Shown in pieces: positions 11,291 to 23,945 of a DNA stretch of 64,000 nt. The position numbers were made by a program, and so were the translations under genes. The notes under the pieces are model-generated. The model was not told the origin of the DNA and did no database searches. It was given only the letters and a program-made list of their open reading frames with translations. This DNA is from Ancistrus triradiatus (taxonomy: Eukaryota > Chordata > Actinopteri > Siluriformes > Loricariidae): assembly GCA_025084515.1 (NCBI GenBank), contig JAJAGP010000209.1:186001-250000 (forward strand), written 5' to 3'. Positions within the stretch are counted from its first letter, which is position 1; every line of letters begins with the position of its first letter.

Positions 11291-13740
11291 TTTGTGAATG
11301 TAACTCCGCAATGTAGCGAACCTAAGACTACACTTTAAATTGATTAATTTTTAATGAACAAACGGGGCACCACCGGATCGTTTGTGATCCGGAAAACCAG
11401 TTGAAAGGAGAAAACGAAATTGATCAGTCTAGGTCTGAATAGTGAATTCAAAGTTATGTTTCTCGACCTTTGTTTGAATGAAACTCTCTCACACCAGACG
11501 GTAAATTCAAAAGGTTATAACAAGATTATTAATTAAAAACAAGGCAATACCAACAGACTATCTGATGTAATAACATATGTATCACAGTATTAAAATCAGG
11601 AAATGATGGCAAACGTACATATATCACAGTATTAAAATCAGAAACCAAGATGACTCTATGTGCAACTTATCGGTCGCGCAATAATTACCCAGAGGCAATG
11701 TTATGAACTAGTTTGTTAAGACGCAGCGAGTTGTTAGTATCACAAATTACGTTGAACATAAATAGTATGGCGGAAGCTACTTAGATGTGGATACGTGTAT
11801 GTTGAAGTGTGGTTTAAGATTAAACGCAAGGTTCGAGAATCAGGGACCCAGAAAAGCCATAAAATGTACTCACCTGGAAGATCACTCGAGTCAAAAAGGC
11901 ACGATTTTGGGGAGCGTTGGCGTCCGTCTTCCGTTGCACACCGTCTCTCGGAACGTCCTCTTAGCGGCTTGGCTCTGAGGTTTCTTGCAGATGGCTTTCG
12001 CGTAACCACGTTTTGGTGGTGACTTCAGAGATGAGGCTTACTTCCCAGTTTAGGCTGTGGGCTTTCTTTCAACTTTAGGTTGTGGGATTCCTCGACGTTT
12101 TGCATGCGTACAACTCAGAATTTATCTTGGCCACAGATAAAGGTGGAGTTGACGCGTTTCTAGCACCTCGAGCTTCAACAGACTTTAAAAACAACTTAGA
12201 ATCTACGATGTAGTCGAGAGTGAAGGAGATCTTGGCTGGTTGGTCTTTTAACTATCTTCTAATTCGGCGATACCGAACTACTTAAGACTGCTGGACACAG
12301 GAAACTTAACGTAAAATAAACACGAAAACTTGAGCAAAACGAATAACAAAAGACTGACAAAAAGTTGCAACTTAGAAAGACAAAGAAAAGACTAGACTTA
12401 GAAAGACAAGTTGCCCTGACTTAGCCAATGAGAAGCTGACTCATCAGTAAATCCCTTCTATCGTGGATGTGTCTTCTAATTTCACTATATGGGCTACAGA
12501 CGTTATAACTTGGATTAATATATTTCTACATATCTAAGGTGACTAAAATTATCACATAATAACCAAAAATCCTCAAAGTTACAAGTTTAGTTGCAGAATT
12601 TCACTGTAAGGTTCAGATGATCAAAGACACCTTGAATTTATAAACTAGGACATCGTTAAGTCATTCTAACTACAGTACATGCATTTGCTATTCCTACAAT
12701 AATACAATCAATACAAAATGTAGGAAACAGTACATTCTAAATAACAACTTCAATTCTGTTCCTTTATACATATGAACAAATATTAAACCTGAGCGATCGA
12801 TACATATAGATAAAACAGCTATTATTTCTAATCATAACCAAACCGGATCATTTACGTATAAAATGGTCATTATACTAAAACATTAACTAAATAGAGATGA
12901 AAATACATGACAAATCAGTAACATGCATATATATATATAAGATTATATATAGGGGTACGATGAATATCCCCGATCAATTCTTTGTATGAAATAGCTAAGT
13001 ACATATGGGTGTGTTTGGACTTATTATGAAGCAGTTCTCATGAGTTCTCTAATTGAGTGATCCAGGCAAAGATAATCGGTTCCCAACAAAAGTTAACACT
13101 ATTATTAAAAAGCTTGTCTCTTAAAAAGGAAGGCAATAGTTCCTTGTGTCATAAATCCAGGGCTGTCTTTCTGGCTCCAGGCCGGCTGAGAAAAAAAAAG
13201 GTCGTTATTCTTGCAACAGTCAACAGTCGGAGAGAAATTGAGGAAATTGGTGGTCGGGAACGTTGAAACCCCCTTTTAAGGTTAACACATGGACTTAGTT
13301 TATGATTGCGAGATGCCGAAGGTTGTAGGTCTGTTTAAACAGACCTCCAATTCTGTTGGTTTGAGAAAGACTCTGGTGTTGATGGGGCCATCACTTAGAG
13401 GGGGAGGATCCGGTCCAGATGGGGCCATTGGCATTCCGAAGTGTCGTAAAGTTTATGACTTGTGGAAGAGGGTAGAAAGAGAGGGGGATACAGCTATTGA
13501 TACAGCTATTACGCTACAGTAATATAGTGCTTGGTAAAGATTTGATAATGTAATCCCTTGCCCATGTGGTTCTATCAGCTATTTATGAATGTTGGTTCTT
13601 TATGCAGCGTCATCTGAGGGATCAGAGATCACCTCTTCAGTTTAGGCTTCTTGCCTCCCAAGTGTGATCACTCAAGTTTGTTGGTTGCTGACTGGAGCAA
13701 CTAACGGTAATACAAACGATCATAAAAAGTATTTCATTGT
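11291..13740. other. Unrecognised region, possibly a decayed repeat element
   Basis: About 2.4 kb with no long open frame and no match I can name. It has more CpG than its surroundings (for example 11350-12150). A stem sits at 11374-11393 (CCGGATC, six-base loop, GATCCGG), with a 20-base direct repeat at 11580 and 11622 and a 20-base palindrome at 13327. The texture recalls the non-coding end regions of LTR elements, but I found no paired LTRs, primer site or pol motif. Confidence 0.3.
11580..11641. repeat. Pair of 20-base direct repeats
   Basis: The 20-mer beginning TATCACAGTATTAAAATC occurs at 11580-11599 and again at 11622-11641, 42 bases apart, with similar flanks (acatat...). This is a small local duplication. 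Confidence 0.85.
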
Positions 13741-15067
13741 TGCATTGTCAAAGCAGATGTTTAAACATAGGGTCGCTGAAATGCCAAATTGAAGTGGTGC
13801 AGGGAGCCAAGTTCATTTGGGATGAAACAGGACTGGTTTCTAGAGGTAGCCACAGTCATAGCAGCCAGACAGCTGGGTTGGAACAGGATAGATGCAGTGA
13901 AGCCTTGGCAAAGACAGAGAATGTTAGCCACAGTGCTATCAGCCAGGCTTGGTAGAGTTGGAAGCGGAGAATAGCCGCGATGCTAACAGCCAGCAGGACA
14001 TGGAGAGAAGCAGCAGAAACAATATGACTCCATCATGCTTCCACCTACTATTCATGTTAAATATTAGACATACAGTAAACTTACTCAAATTTAAAATAAG
14101 CTTTCTCTTTTATATGCTTCATGTGATTTACAACTTAAATATAATCTTTTCAGATCCTATATCTACCTAATACTCTTTAGAGCTCATTATAGCCCCTTTA
14201 GATATCTCTATGCTCTCTCTGTAATACTTTGGATCTCTATAAAACTCTTCACCATTCATAAATCTGTTTTTTTTTCTTTTGCACATGCACACTCACAACT
14301 CACAAAGACACTGCACTGGCATTAGGCACACTTGAATATCATGTCTCCCAAGTGTAAACAATCTGGCACTGATTAGTGTAGCATCCATAAGCACCAAAAT
14401 GCAATCCCACACAGTACACCCTGCTCAAAGTTATGGCCCCTGGAGATCCTAAGGAAGCTGCACAGCAGTGGTGGAACCATGTAATTATTGAACCCTGGTT
14501 CAGGGGATGCCTGGTTTGGAATGCCAGGGGTAAGATGTGGTGAAGGGTGAGGGTGAGCCTTTAATCCATGGTTTAAGGCAGGTCATGCAGGTAGGGTGAA
14601 AAGATGAAAGCCCCTGTGTTTGGGAGAGCGTAGTTCATAGTTCAGGATGCCGATATGCTGTATTGCCTTAAAAGGCCATATTTGTGGTGCCTGTTCTCAT
14701 GGTCTGTGTTCGGGGCAATACATAAGCAGAGAGTCAAACCTGCCTTTGGTTCTTGACTCTCTTTACCGTAGTAATACTCTTTTGTTCTCTCAGTGGCACC
14801 TAGGTCCTTCTTGCTCCAAATGTTCTGTTTAAAAAGCTCTGCTGGATGCTCAGCCAGAGCACTTGTAGCTAAATACTCTGGCTTTTTTCATTCTTCGTCT
14901 TTGCATTCTTCTCCTACTTCTGAATCCCTTTTGGCTTTACATTCTGACTGCATTATCTTTTCTCTCACCTTTGATCTTCAGTTGGTTCACAGAGTTGAAA
15001 CTCCTCTCAGCAGTAAGCACCTTCATTGATTCGTCTTCTTTGGTTTTCTCTACTACTTTATCAGTTA
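13741..15067. other. No gene recognised
   Basis: There are mixed short open frames on both strands and a T-rich run near 14270. I could not fit splice-bounded exons or a known repeat. Confidence 0.35.
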
Positions 15068-15690
15068 GTGGGTTTACATGCACTTAATAATCCGAGAACT
15101 GCAGAAAATCAGATTTTGTCAGTAATCCGATCCACCAGTATACATGCACTTGAGTAATCAGACAATGGGAAACCTGCTGGTTTTCATGACTTGGACAGTA
15201 ATCAGATTTCTACTTTGCAACCAGCCCATAATCTCATAGAAATATCATAAAAACATGTGACATAAACTTTGAAATTGAATATTACATAATCAAATTATTC
15301 ATTTTCTTGTGTATATACTGCGTTTCAGAATCTCCTCAAAGTGTTCGATAGCTGTTTCGCTGCCTTTAATTCCGAGTGTGTTTAATTCAGGGGTTGCCAG
15401 ATCCAGCAAGAAAAAAAAGGCTAAATTCAATGGGAAAAGAGGCCAAATAAAAGCCTGATCTTTAGAAATACGTGGACATGGCAACCATTTTTTTTTTTCG
15501 CTAGCCACTCTGCGCACATGTGCAGATTGCCAAATCTGATTGAAATCAGGTAACTGTTATACATGCTATTAGTACTCCGATTACTGAAATAAAATCCAGG
15601 TCTCTTTATTGGATTATTTAATCTTATTTCTAGATCGGAGTATGGTGTATACATGATCACTTGAATAATCAGATAACTTCTGTATCTGTA
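15068..15690. mobile_element. Candidate non-autonomous DNA element with inverted ends
   Basis: The left part (gggtttacatgcact...aataatccga) is mirrored near the right end (atcggagtatggtgtatacatgatcactt...). Several 'aatccgat / atcggatt'-like words repeat in both orientations inside. There is no coding sequence. The family is not identified and the exact ends are uncertain. Confidence 0.45.
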
Positions 15691-18259
15691 ATCTGTATCA
15701 TGTCAGCAAATTATTAAGTGGAGATTTCTGCTAGCGGCAGCCTTGTCAAACTTCTGATAAATTCTCCAATTAACAAATTCCCAGAATTGTAGTCTTTGTA
15801 TGAAGTGCATAAAATGCATTAAGCAATAACTACATGAGAAAAATGTGAGTTGAGTCACTGTTAAATTAATCTGAAGAAGTGTCATTCTCCTTGTATCAGT
15901 ATCTTAAACACCCAGAGCTTCTGAACTTCCTGTGAGGACACACCGGCTGCTACCGCTGAGATGTCCTGCTGCCTGTCCTGTTCCAAATGTCAGGGTGTTC
16001 AACCCAAGCTGTTGCCTGTCCTCATCTCAAATAAGGACATAGATAAAAGGATGTAGGGAAGTAGTTATTTTATCAGCTATATGCAGACTGTGAGCATGTG
16101 TGCCTAATTAAAATCACAAGGCTTTAATTAATTGTTCACACCTCTAGAGGATAATCCCTTGTTATTTTTTTGTCCCAGAGAGGGAATCATAGAGATAAGT
16201 ATAGCAAGAACCTTGTTACTATCTTGCCTATAATTTTTTTTAAATAACTTTGCCATATAATATGAGACTTGTTGCAGAATAGTAATGCAAAGCATAATAA
16301 ACATATGTAAAACAAACATGGCTTCAAAAACAATTAAAAGAAAAGTTAATAAATTATGAAAGGGTTTGAACTATCTGTTGCACTCCATGTGTATGTATTT
16401 TTCCAGCCCCATTAACAAAGGGTTGACAACTTTTTATCTAAAGATAAAATATAAAAGTACACACACCCTTAGCAGTCACAATAACAGTCATGTAAACGTG
16501 GCACAAAAGTTAAATAAATATATTTGTCTCACGCTGAAACTTGTAATTGTCAGTTACCATACTGTTCGCATTTGTGTTCGAATAGCTAAAATTTACCTTA
16601 TTAATTCAATAATCTTTAAATTGCTTGATCTGAAGTCACCAGTCACTTGTCGCCATCTTGGATTCAACTTCAGTTTTTCAAATGGTAAGGCAGCTGTGTG
16701 ACACATCAAATGTTTAAAGAATTTCACCAGAAAACAATGGTGTACTTCATGTTAACCAAACCTAATTCATTCTCATGTTCAAACAGTGTTTTTACTTGTG
16801 TACAGGCAGTGTGAGGATGGTGTTATCCCAAGCAGAACATGTTAAGAATGTCCTCTTTTCTAGTGAATGAAGCGCACATGCCATCCCAGAAAATTTCAGC
16901 CAATGTTCTGTCACCAATAAACGAAAAGCTGGACAACCAAACACCACTACATATGTAGCAACAGCAACCACTGTTCTGGTCTCATTTAGCAAGAGCCTGC
17001 ATTGTAGCACTCATCACCTGTCTCTGTAATGTGGGGTTAGCTATGCCTCAATTTCACAAATTTTGTCTACCTATAAATGACACCATTACCTAGGCAGTTG
17101 AGTAGAATCTGCAGAAAGTATGACACAACAACTTCAGAAAACTACAGAAAATGTAATATTCCCTATCAGTGATGTCCAGTGATGGTGACATGATGGTGAG
17201 GTCAACAAACAGAATCACTAATACTGGTAAACCCTAATTATACTGATTCATCAACTCAATGGCCTCATCTGAAGTCATGGTATGGCAGTGGTTCCAGACC
17301 TTTTCCTGCAGTGCCCCCCTTTTCTAGTAAGAACATTTTTGAGCCCCCAACTCAAACACACACATAAACGCCTTTTGCATCCAAATCCACTGGAATTTAT
17401 TTCAAAAATTGTAATTCATACAAAACTTTAACTTCTTAATGAGCAAAACAAAACAGTGACAAATCATATCCACAGTGGAATTATTACAAATTACATGCAT
17501 TGTGTTTCTTAAATTTTACATTATGAGCAGACCATTACGCAAGGTTGTTGGATGAAGACATGTATCCTTTATTGTGGTCAGAGGAGGGAACATTTCCTAC
17601 AACAAGATGGTTCCCTGCCAGGTTGTCAGAGTGTCTTGATGTGCAGTTTCCCTAAAAGTTGAATGATCATAATGGTTCAATGAAGAGGCCATCACATTTT
17701 TCTGTGTTAACAACTTTGGATTTCTATCTGGGGGGGTGGTCGTGTCAAGGCACGATACAGAATGTTGTTCATCTTAAAGATAGAACTGTAGCTTGTGCTA
17801 GTATTCAGTCAGATGATATTCAGTCAAATGTCCTTATAGGGACATTTAGTCCTCATAATGATATATAAACCACACACACACATGACTGCAGATCACAAAT
17901 TAACTTAAAATGAGTTTTAATTTCTAATGAGGTATTCTGTGAGGCTGGGATTAATTGTGGGCTGATTGAGGAAATGGAAAATTCTGTATTTATAGTGACA
18001 CCTTTTGTTTCCACATAAATCTGTTCAATTACCACATCCTGGTCAATGCTATGACTGTGCTTGTGGCAATATTCCATAATGTGAAAGATATTTATAAAAT
18101 CTGATTATCACACTCTTGATTCATGTTGAAGAGCAGAAATGAGATTAATTAGACCCCAGTTCTGGTGGCTTGGTAGTAAGAGCCAGCTGCTGGAAACAGA
18201 TCGAGCCTTTGGATATTGTCCTGTTTGGATATATCTGACAGGTTAGTACTAATGACTCG
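15691..18259. other. No gene recognised
   Basis: This is AT-rich sequence. A 72-codon open frame on the - strand at 16792-17010 and a 111-codon frame on the + strand at 16366-16701 have no splice context or recognisable family. I regard them as chance. Confidence 0.35.
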
Positions 18260-18413
18260 GGCGATGTGGTGGTTCGGTGGGTAGTACCATTGTCTCAAAA
18301 CAATAAGGTCCTGGGTTTGATCCCAGATGGTTCTGCATGTCCAAACTGTGTCTGGGTGGGTTAACTCTGGTTTCCTCCCACAATCCAAAGACATGCACTA
18401 GGTTAACTGAACA
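18260..18413 (+). repeat. tRNA-derived SINE fragment
   Basis: It has a tRNA-like head with B-box-like GGTTTGATCCC, followed by the 'tttcctcccacaatccaaag' block shared with other SINEs here. The 3' part is missing. Confidence 0.6.
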
Positions 18414-18817
18414 ATGACTCGTTTATATTTACAACGGTGTTGTACATACAATATGACTAATTTCATCAAAGGACTGCAAACATACTTTATTTTCAGTTCA
18501 TATTTGAAATATGTTCTCTAAAAGAGAAAAGGACTCTTCTTTAATACTGTTATCTTCTAACATAAATAAAAACAAACGAGACAAAATATTATACTTGTTC
18601 ATTTAGTTATTGAGGAAAATGATCCAATATTACATATTAGTGAGTATCAAAAATATGTGAACTTCTAGGATTAGCAATTAATTTGAAGGTGAAATTAGAG
18701 TCAGGTGTTTTCAATCAATGGGATGACAATCAGGTGTGAGTGGGCACCCTGTTTTATTTAAAGAACAGGGATCTATCAAAGTCTGCTCTTCACAACACAT
18801 GTTTGTGGAAGTGTGTC

Positions 18818-18995
18818 ATGGCACGAATCAGAAGAACACTGAACAACAATGGTGTGCATGGCAGGGTTGCAAGGACAAAGCCACTGCTCTCCAAAAAGAA
18901 CATTGCTGCTCATCTGCAGTTTGCTAAAGTTCACGTGGACAAGCCAGAAGGCTTTTGGAAGAATGTTTTGTGGACGGATGAGACCAAAATGGAAA
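18818..18995 (+). pseudogene. Tc1-like transposase fragment
   Basis: It encodes MAR fused to IRRTLNNNGVHGRVART, LLSKKNIAAHLQFAK and VLWTDETKME. The helix-turn-helix part is missing and the rest of the core is lost in the distorted segment that follows. Confidence 0.7.
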
Positions 18996-19670
18996 ACAAG
19001 CCCAGAGGCCCCCCTTTTTTTGGAAGAATGTTTTTTTGGTGGACCGGATGAAAGAACCAAAAATATAAAACTTAACTTTTTTTTTTAAAGTTTTTTTAAA
19101 AAAAGCGGTTAAATGTTTGGAGAAAAGAAAACCTGCAATTTCCCAGCAAATAAAACCCTTATTTCCCCCTTCTGGTGAAAAACATGGTGGTGGGTAAGGA
19201 AAAAAAAATCCCATGGTTTGTGGGCCCCTGTTTTGTTTAGCTTGAGCTGCATCTGGGCCCCAGGGAACGGCCCCTTGGCCCAATCCCCAATTTGATTGGA
19301 AACATGGAAAATTCCCCCCCCCCCCCTGAATTTATATCAAGAGGAATTTTAAAGGAAAAATTTTTCCAGGAAACATCTGTCCCAAATGAACTGAAAAAAT
19401 CCAGAGAAGGTTTGGAAGAAAAACCCCCCACCAACAAAATCCCCAGGAGCTTGAAAGCCTGTTCCTGTTTAAACGGAGGGATGGGGCCTAAAAATTTTTT
19501 CCCTTATAAGGCCCGGTGTGCCAGGATAACTTATTAAACAGTTTAAGGAAATGTGTTTTAGTAGGTTTGTTGTCAGTTTTATTTTGGGTGGGCAACCCGG
19601 GGGGGGTCAAAACACCATATTACTGAAATCAAAGGTTTTTTTTTCAACATACTTTTTTTGGCCACTCACC
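18996..19670. other. Probable low-quality sequence inside the Tc1 copy
   Basis: Order and content follow the transposon (aaatgtttggagaaaag, catggtggtgg, gctgcatctgggcc, ccggtgtg, ggggggtca). However, runs of C, G, A and T are lengthened throughout, and insertions are spread over every few bases. The 3' end then repeats itself: 'gccactcaccagatactgaaatcaaagg' follows a garbled version of the same words. Real decay does not act on homopolymers alike, so base-calling or assembly error is the likely cause. Open frames here should not be trusted. Confidence 0.6.
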
Positions 19671-19984
19671 AGATACTGAAATCAAAGGTTCACATACTTT
19701 GCCACTCACTAATATGTAATATTGGATCATTTTTCTTAGTTTTTAGCACACTAAATATTTTAAGATTGTCTTTCTATAATATGCATCTGTTTATCTGACA
19801 CATGTAGGTGTACAGTACAGTAGGTGCCTGCATCCATACCTCCCGTCTGTATTTAATATCACTGGCCATGTGGTCATACAAAATCAAATAAGAGTCCTGC
19901 TGGTTTGTTCTCACATTGCATCCTGAGAAGTCTGTGAAGCTGTAGCTTTGCAGTTTTTAAACCAGGTTGTAAAAAGTACATTAA

Positions 19985-21530
19985 CAGATTAGGAGCTATT
20001 CTAATCTATTCGCCTACGTATGAGAAGCACGTCCGGCATGTGTGGCTAGTGTTGAAACGTCTGCTAAGTCACAAGTTGTTTATTAAGGCAGAGAAATTTC
20101 ATGTTGAGTCCATTACATTTTAGGATATGTCACTGACAAACTAGGTGTTCATATGGACGGAGGTAAAGTACAGGAGGAACTCAATTGGCCAAGACCCACC
20201 AGTATAAAAGAGCAACAAAAATTCCTCAGGTTTGCCAACGTTTACAGACGGTTCATTCCGTAGCAACACTGCCCCCATAACCTCACTACTTAAAGGGAAA
20301 ACTAAAAGGTTAGTCTGGTCCTCTGCTGTGGAAGCTGCATTCCTAATGCTAAAAAATAAGTTAGTTTCGGCCCCCATCCCTTAAACACCCCAACTTCGAT
20401 CATCCATTCGTTCTTGAGGTGGACACGTCTGCTAGCAGGGAGCAGTTTTAGCACAGAGGGTCGGTTCCCCTCCTAAGCTTCACCCTGAATCTTCCCTCAT
20501 GGACTGCCCTCCCAACTGGGAATTTGTTCCTTTTAATATCCGCAAAGACCTGATCTATACCTTACATAGTAACCTTAGTTCAGGTCACCTAGGAACCAGG
20601 AGAACCCTGGAGTTGGTCAAGAACCGATATTGGTGGAAAGGGCTAGAGGAGGACATTCAGGAGATGGTAAGGTCGTGCACTACCTGCACACAGTCCAAAA
20701 CACCCCGCCAGTTACCGGCTGGGTTATTGGAGCCCCTGCCCATCCCTAATAGTCTCCGGTCTCTCCTGGGGATCGATTTTATAACTGATCTACCTCGTTC
20801 GCAGGGAATGACCGCCATACTGGTAGCGGTAGACAGATTTTCCAAGGCGTGTTGCCTAGTATCCCTAGAAAAGTTGCCAACGGCCTCCAAAATGGCAGAA
20901 TGTCTATTTCATAACGTGTTTAGGTACTACGGCAAACTCACGTCATAAGTGTGGTAGGAGTTCTGCCAACTCCTTGAGATTGTTGTAAGCCTTACGTCTT
21001 GTTATCACCCAGAGTCCAATGAACAAACGGAATGTCTCAACCAGGAAATAAGGAGGTATTTGAGAACTTACTGTGCCAGGTCTCAACACGAATGGGCACG
21101 TTATTTACCTTGGGTTGAGTATGCACAGAACTCCGTAAGAAGTTCTTCCACTGGATTGACACCCTTTCAGTGTGTATTAGGTTACCAACCACCCTTATTT
21201 CCGTGGTGCTTATTCACATGTACCTGCGGTGGACAACTGGATAAGGCGTAGTGAACTAACCTAGGAGGAGGCTCATGTAAGATTGCAATGGACCATTTGT
21301 CGGCAGCGCATTCAAGCCAACCGGCACCTGCACCAGGTTCTGGCACTCCGTCGTATGGCTGTCCACCTGAGACTAGAAGCTGTGACTGCCATGTAAGAAA
21401 TTGAGTCCTAGATTCATAGGTCCATTCAAAGTACTGAAACAAGTAAACCCCATGGCATACAGGTTACAGTTACTCGCATCTTATCGTATAGCTCCCACAT
21501 TTCACGTTTCCCTATTAAAACAAGATGCAG
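19985..21530 (+). pseudogene. Ty3/gypsy LTR-retrotransposon pol remnant
   Basis: Successive frames give the end of a reverse transcriptase and the RNase H region (LFIKAEKFHV, IKEQQKFLRFANVYRRFI). An integrase follows, with an H-H-C-C zinc-binding start (HSNLSSGHLG ... CTTC) and the first catalytic aspartate in GIDFITDLP. The glutamate region lies near 21010-21060, followed by YCARSQHEWARYLPWVEYAQ. A C-terminal stretch near 21390-21520 resembles the end of gypsy integrases. Stops and frameshifts interrupt it at least near 20120, 20390, 20946 and 21250. No LTRs were found at its edges. It is a dead fragment. Confidence 0.85.
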
Positions 21531-21695
21531 AGCCAAAATATCTCCATCAAGACTAGCCAAAATATCTCCACACTATTGAATTCCTTGGGCCCTTCTTTTC
21601 AACAATCTTCTCATCATTTGAGCCTTGGGTTGTGTGCACTGGGGTCATCATTTTCTTTTTTATTTCACTCGAACTCCTGACATACTGAATACTAG

Positions 21696-22740
21696 GGCCA
21701 TGTTCATAAAAAATTCTAAGAATACACTAAGAGAGCTCCTAACTTAGCCAAAAAGAAGCGATCTGAGAGCAACTCTGAGGAACTAGAACACAAAAAGTTT
21801 TAACTCAATGAGGAGGCAGGGTTGACCCGGTTGCTAGGTCTGATGCATTTTTTTGAAGATTGTAATTATTTGTCACCCCATCAGTCACTCTCACTCTTTC
21901 TGTCTCCCTCTTTATCTCTCTGTCTCACACACACACTCACAGAACTGCGCACACACAGATGCACTCTTAATTAGGTATTTTACACTAATCACACACGCAT
22001 TTATTTGCTTATTTTATTAACAGTGTATTTACAATGCTGATAAATTTTGTAGCTACTTAATCCATTGGGTTACCCTATGAACTGGAGAAAATGCAGCTCC
22101 GCTCTTTTAGTTGCTGCCGTGTATAATCTGTTTAACTGGTTAACTTTTTAAAATTGTAAAGTTGCTTTGAGACAAGGCTCCATTGTAACTGCCGCTACAT
22201 AAATAAATCTGACTGATGGGGTTGGTTCATATGTAGCTTTCATTTGGAGTGTTACACCATTGCTGCACTGAGTACTAGATGTGAGCACACCTCTAATAAG
22301 GTCAACCACACACATTATTCCTGCACAATCTAATTGGGAGCGTGTGATTAACTTGCTGTTATCCAGTGTTTGGAGAATGTTCTGCTGCCTTGTCGTCACA
22401 GCAGGCACTATTAACTACGGCACTATTGTCATTAGCATTTGCTTTTCGTCTGTCAAACCACTGGTGGGATGGGTTCTAGCGAACCCAGTTTTAGTTGTAT
22501 CGGCTATGTCTTGCATTTCTATCAATGAAAAGTTATTTTGTAATAATTATTGTCGTTGTTTTACCTTCCTGTGTTTAAGATATCTGAATATGCTTTGCAC
22601 ATGACCACAAAAGCAAACAGGTGATTTAGATAACAATCAGTGCACGTGTAATCACAATCTATGTCTGTGTGCGTTTCAAAATGGTGGAATCTATGGAAAT
22701 GTAGTTAGCAATTAATGCTAAGAGTGTTATATTAGTCATA
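21696..22740. mobile_element. Possible PIF/Harbinger-type relic
   Basis: The left end (gggccatgttcataaaaaattctaag ... ctaagagagctcctaac) resembles end sequences I associate with Harbinger-like elements in fish. The stretch 22230-22520 looks like the matching non-coding interior. A fragment at 22160-22205 (gttgctttgagacaaggctc) resembles a LINE or SINE tail. No transposase frame survives. This is a memory-based call. Confidence 0.3.
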
Positions 22741-23313
22741 ATGAGTGTTTTTATGTAGGCTATACAAGCACATACAGTATGAGGAAAATGTTCTGGCAAT
22801 TACACTTTCCACGTTCACCTTTAATTTATATAAACACTGTAGCTCCTGTTAGACTCAGTTATGTAGCTTGTCCTCAGTTACGTAGTTTTAGTATTCATTC
22901 ACACTTTTCATTTCGTGTTATTCATTCAGTTCCACTTAAATGCACCACATCGCCTTTTCAGAACATTTTATGTTACAAACAAAGCTTCTTTAAACTTACA
23001 TAACACATTACTCAACATTCTGATAGCATAGCAGTGTTTGCTGAAGACTCTTTCATTAATACAATCACAATTTCAAAGAGCCTTCATGTGTTTCTTGTAA
23101 TGCACACTGGCTAATTTACAGTGAAGTTACTGCTGGTATTGAATAAAAGGCATCATGTACTAATTAAAGTAAACCAAATAATTCACCTCAGATATATTAG
23201 ATCATGCCCAGCAGATTTTATACAGTTAGTGCAGTGTCCTAAATATTCAGAGGCGCTTCATAATTTAGGATCCGTTGATTAAAAATCCCTATTATAATTG
23301 GTGAGTCATAAAC
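22741..23313. other. No gene recognised
   Basis: AT-rich sequence. Short open frames only. Confidence 0.4.
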
Positions 23314-23560
23314 TGTCAGGCTCAGAGAGAGACAGATCAACGCTCAGAAATCATTTCAACAGTTTATTTAAACAGAAGGCAATCAAAGCAGACAGGCAAC
23401 AGGCGTAGGTTGAGGTCAGAGGGCTTAAATAGGGATCCAAACCAATGCAGAATGAGAAACAGGTGTGGGGAATTAGTAGGAAAGCGAATTAGATTGAGGC
23501 AAGGAATGGGTCTGGGAATTGGTGAGTGGGCAGATATGCGATTACGCATGTGGTGTGACA
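23314..23560 (-). repeat. Candidate solo LTR, reverse orientation
   Basis: The segment begins TGTCAGG and ends TGTGACA, giving the TG...CA ends of an LTR with inverted TGTCA/TGACA termini. On the - strand it carries an AATAAA signal near the end (at the 'tttattt' around 23365), as expected of an LTR. No adjacent coding region or clear target duplication was seen. Confidence 0.45.
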
Positions 23561-23708
23561 TTAATTAACAACCATTAACGAGCATTACTGCATTTATTGT
23601 ATTTATGCTAATTTTATGCCGATTGACGTAGTAGAGAGTATTTAAAAGAAGTAGTAGGGAGACTATGAAAATCCACTACTTCACATGACATCTAAATAAC
23701 TGGTGTTT

Positions 23709-23945
23709 GGGTGGAGCAGCAGTCTAATACACTAGCCTACCCAAAACCGAGAGACCACCAAGTTCTGGTGGTACCTTCTGGCTGGGTCAGGTACTATTGT
23801 TTGTGTCTTATTTAGGAGAAACTGGCTGGGGGATCTTTCCCAGGCATTGCAACAGCAACTCGTACCCAGTCCTGCGATGGACTGGCATCTCGCCTAGGGT
23901 AGGGTATCACCTGCACCTTGTGGTCTCTGGGGTTGCGCTACAGAA
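23709..23945 (+). repeat. SINE (second family)
   Basis: It shares 'accttctggc', 'tgtgtctta', and 'cagtcctgcgatggactgg' with the element at 58372-58606, in the same order, over some 230 bases. The head has a weak tRNA-like look (gtggagcagcagtctaatac). Confidence 0.6.

Larger units (their letters stand above)
18567..19738 (+). mobile_element. Tc1-like transposon, internally deleted and partly unreadable (copy 3)
   Basis: Similarity to copy 1 begins inside the left end at 'aaacaaacgagacaaa', with no outer terminal repeat, and runs to about 19738. The transposase start is fused to a later point: MAR is followed directly by IRRTLNNNGVHG, so the DNA-binding region is deleted. The frame then runs to the first catalytic aspartate (VLWTDET, about 18990). 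From there to about 19670 the sequence tracks the transposase only through heavily stretched homopolymers. Confidence 0.75.

Noticed and set aside
16792..17010. 72-codon - strand open frame
   Set aside because: No start context, splice partner or recognisable domain. It could be a piece of an old repeat.
18924..19537. Several open frames of 66-119 codons with Pro/Phe/Lys-rich products
   Set aside because: They arise from the homopolymer-stretched, probably faulty sequence inside the Tc1 copy.
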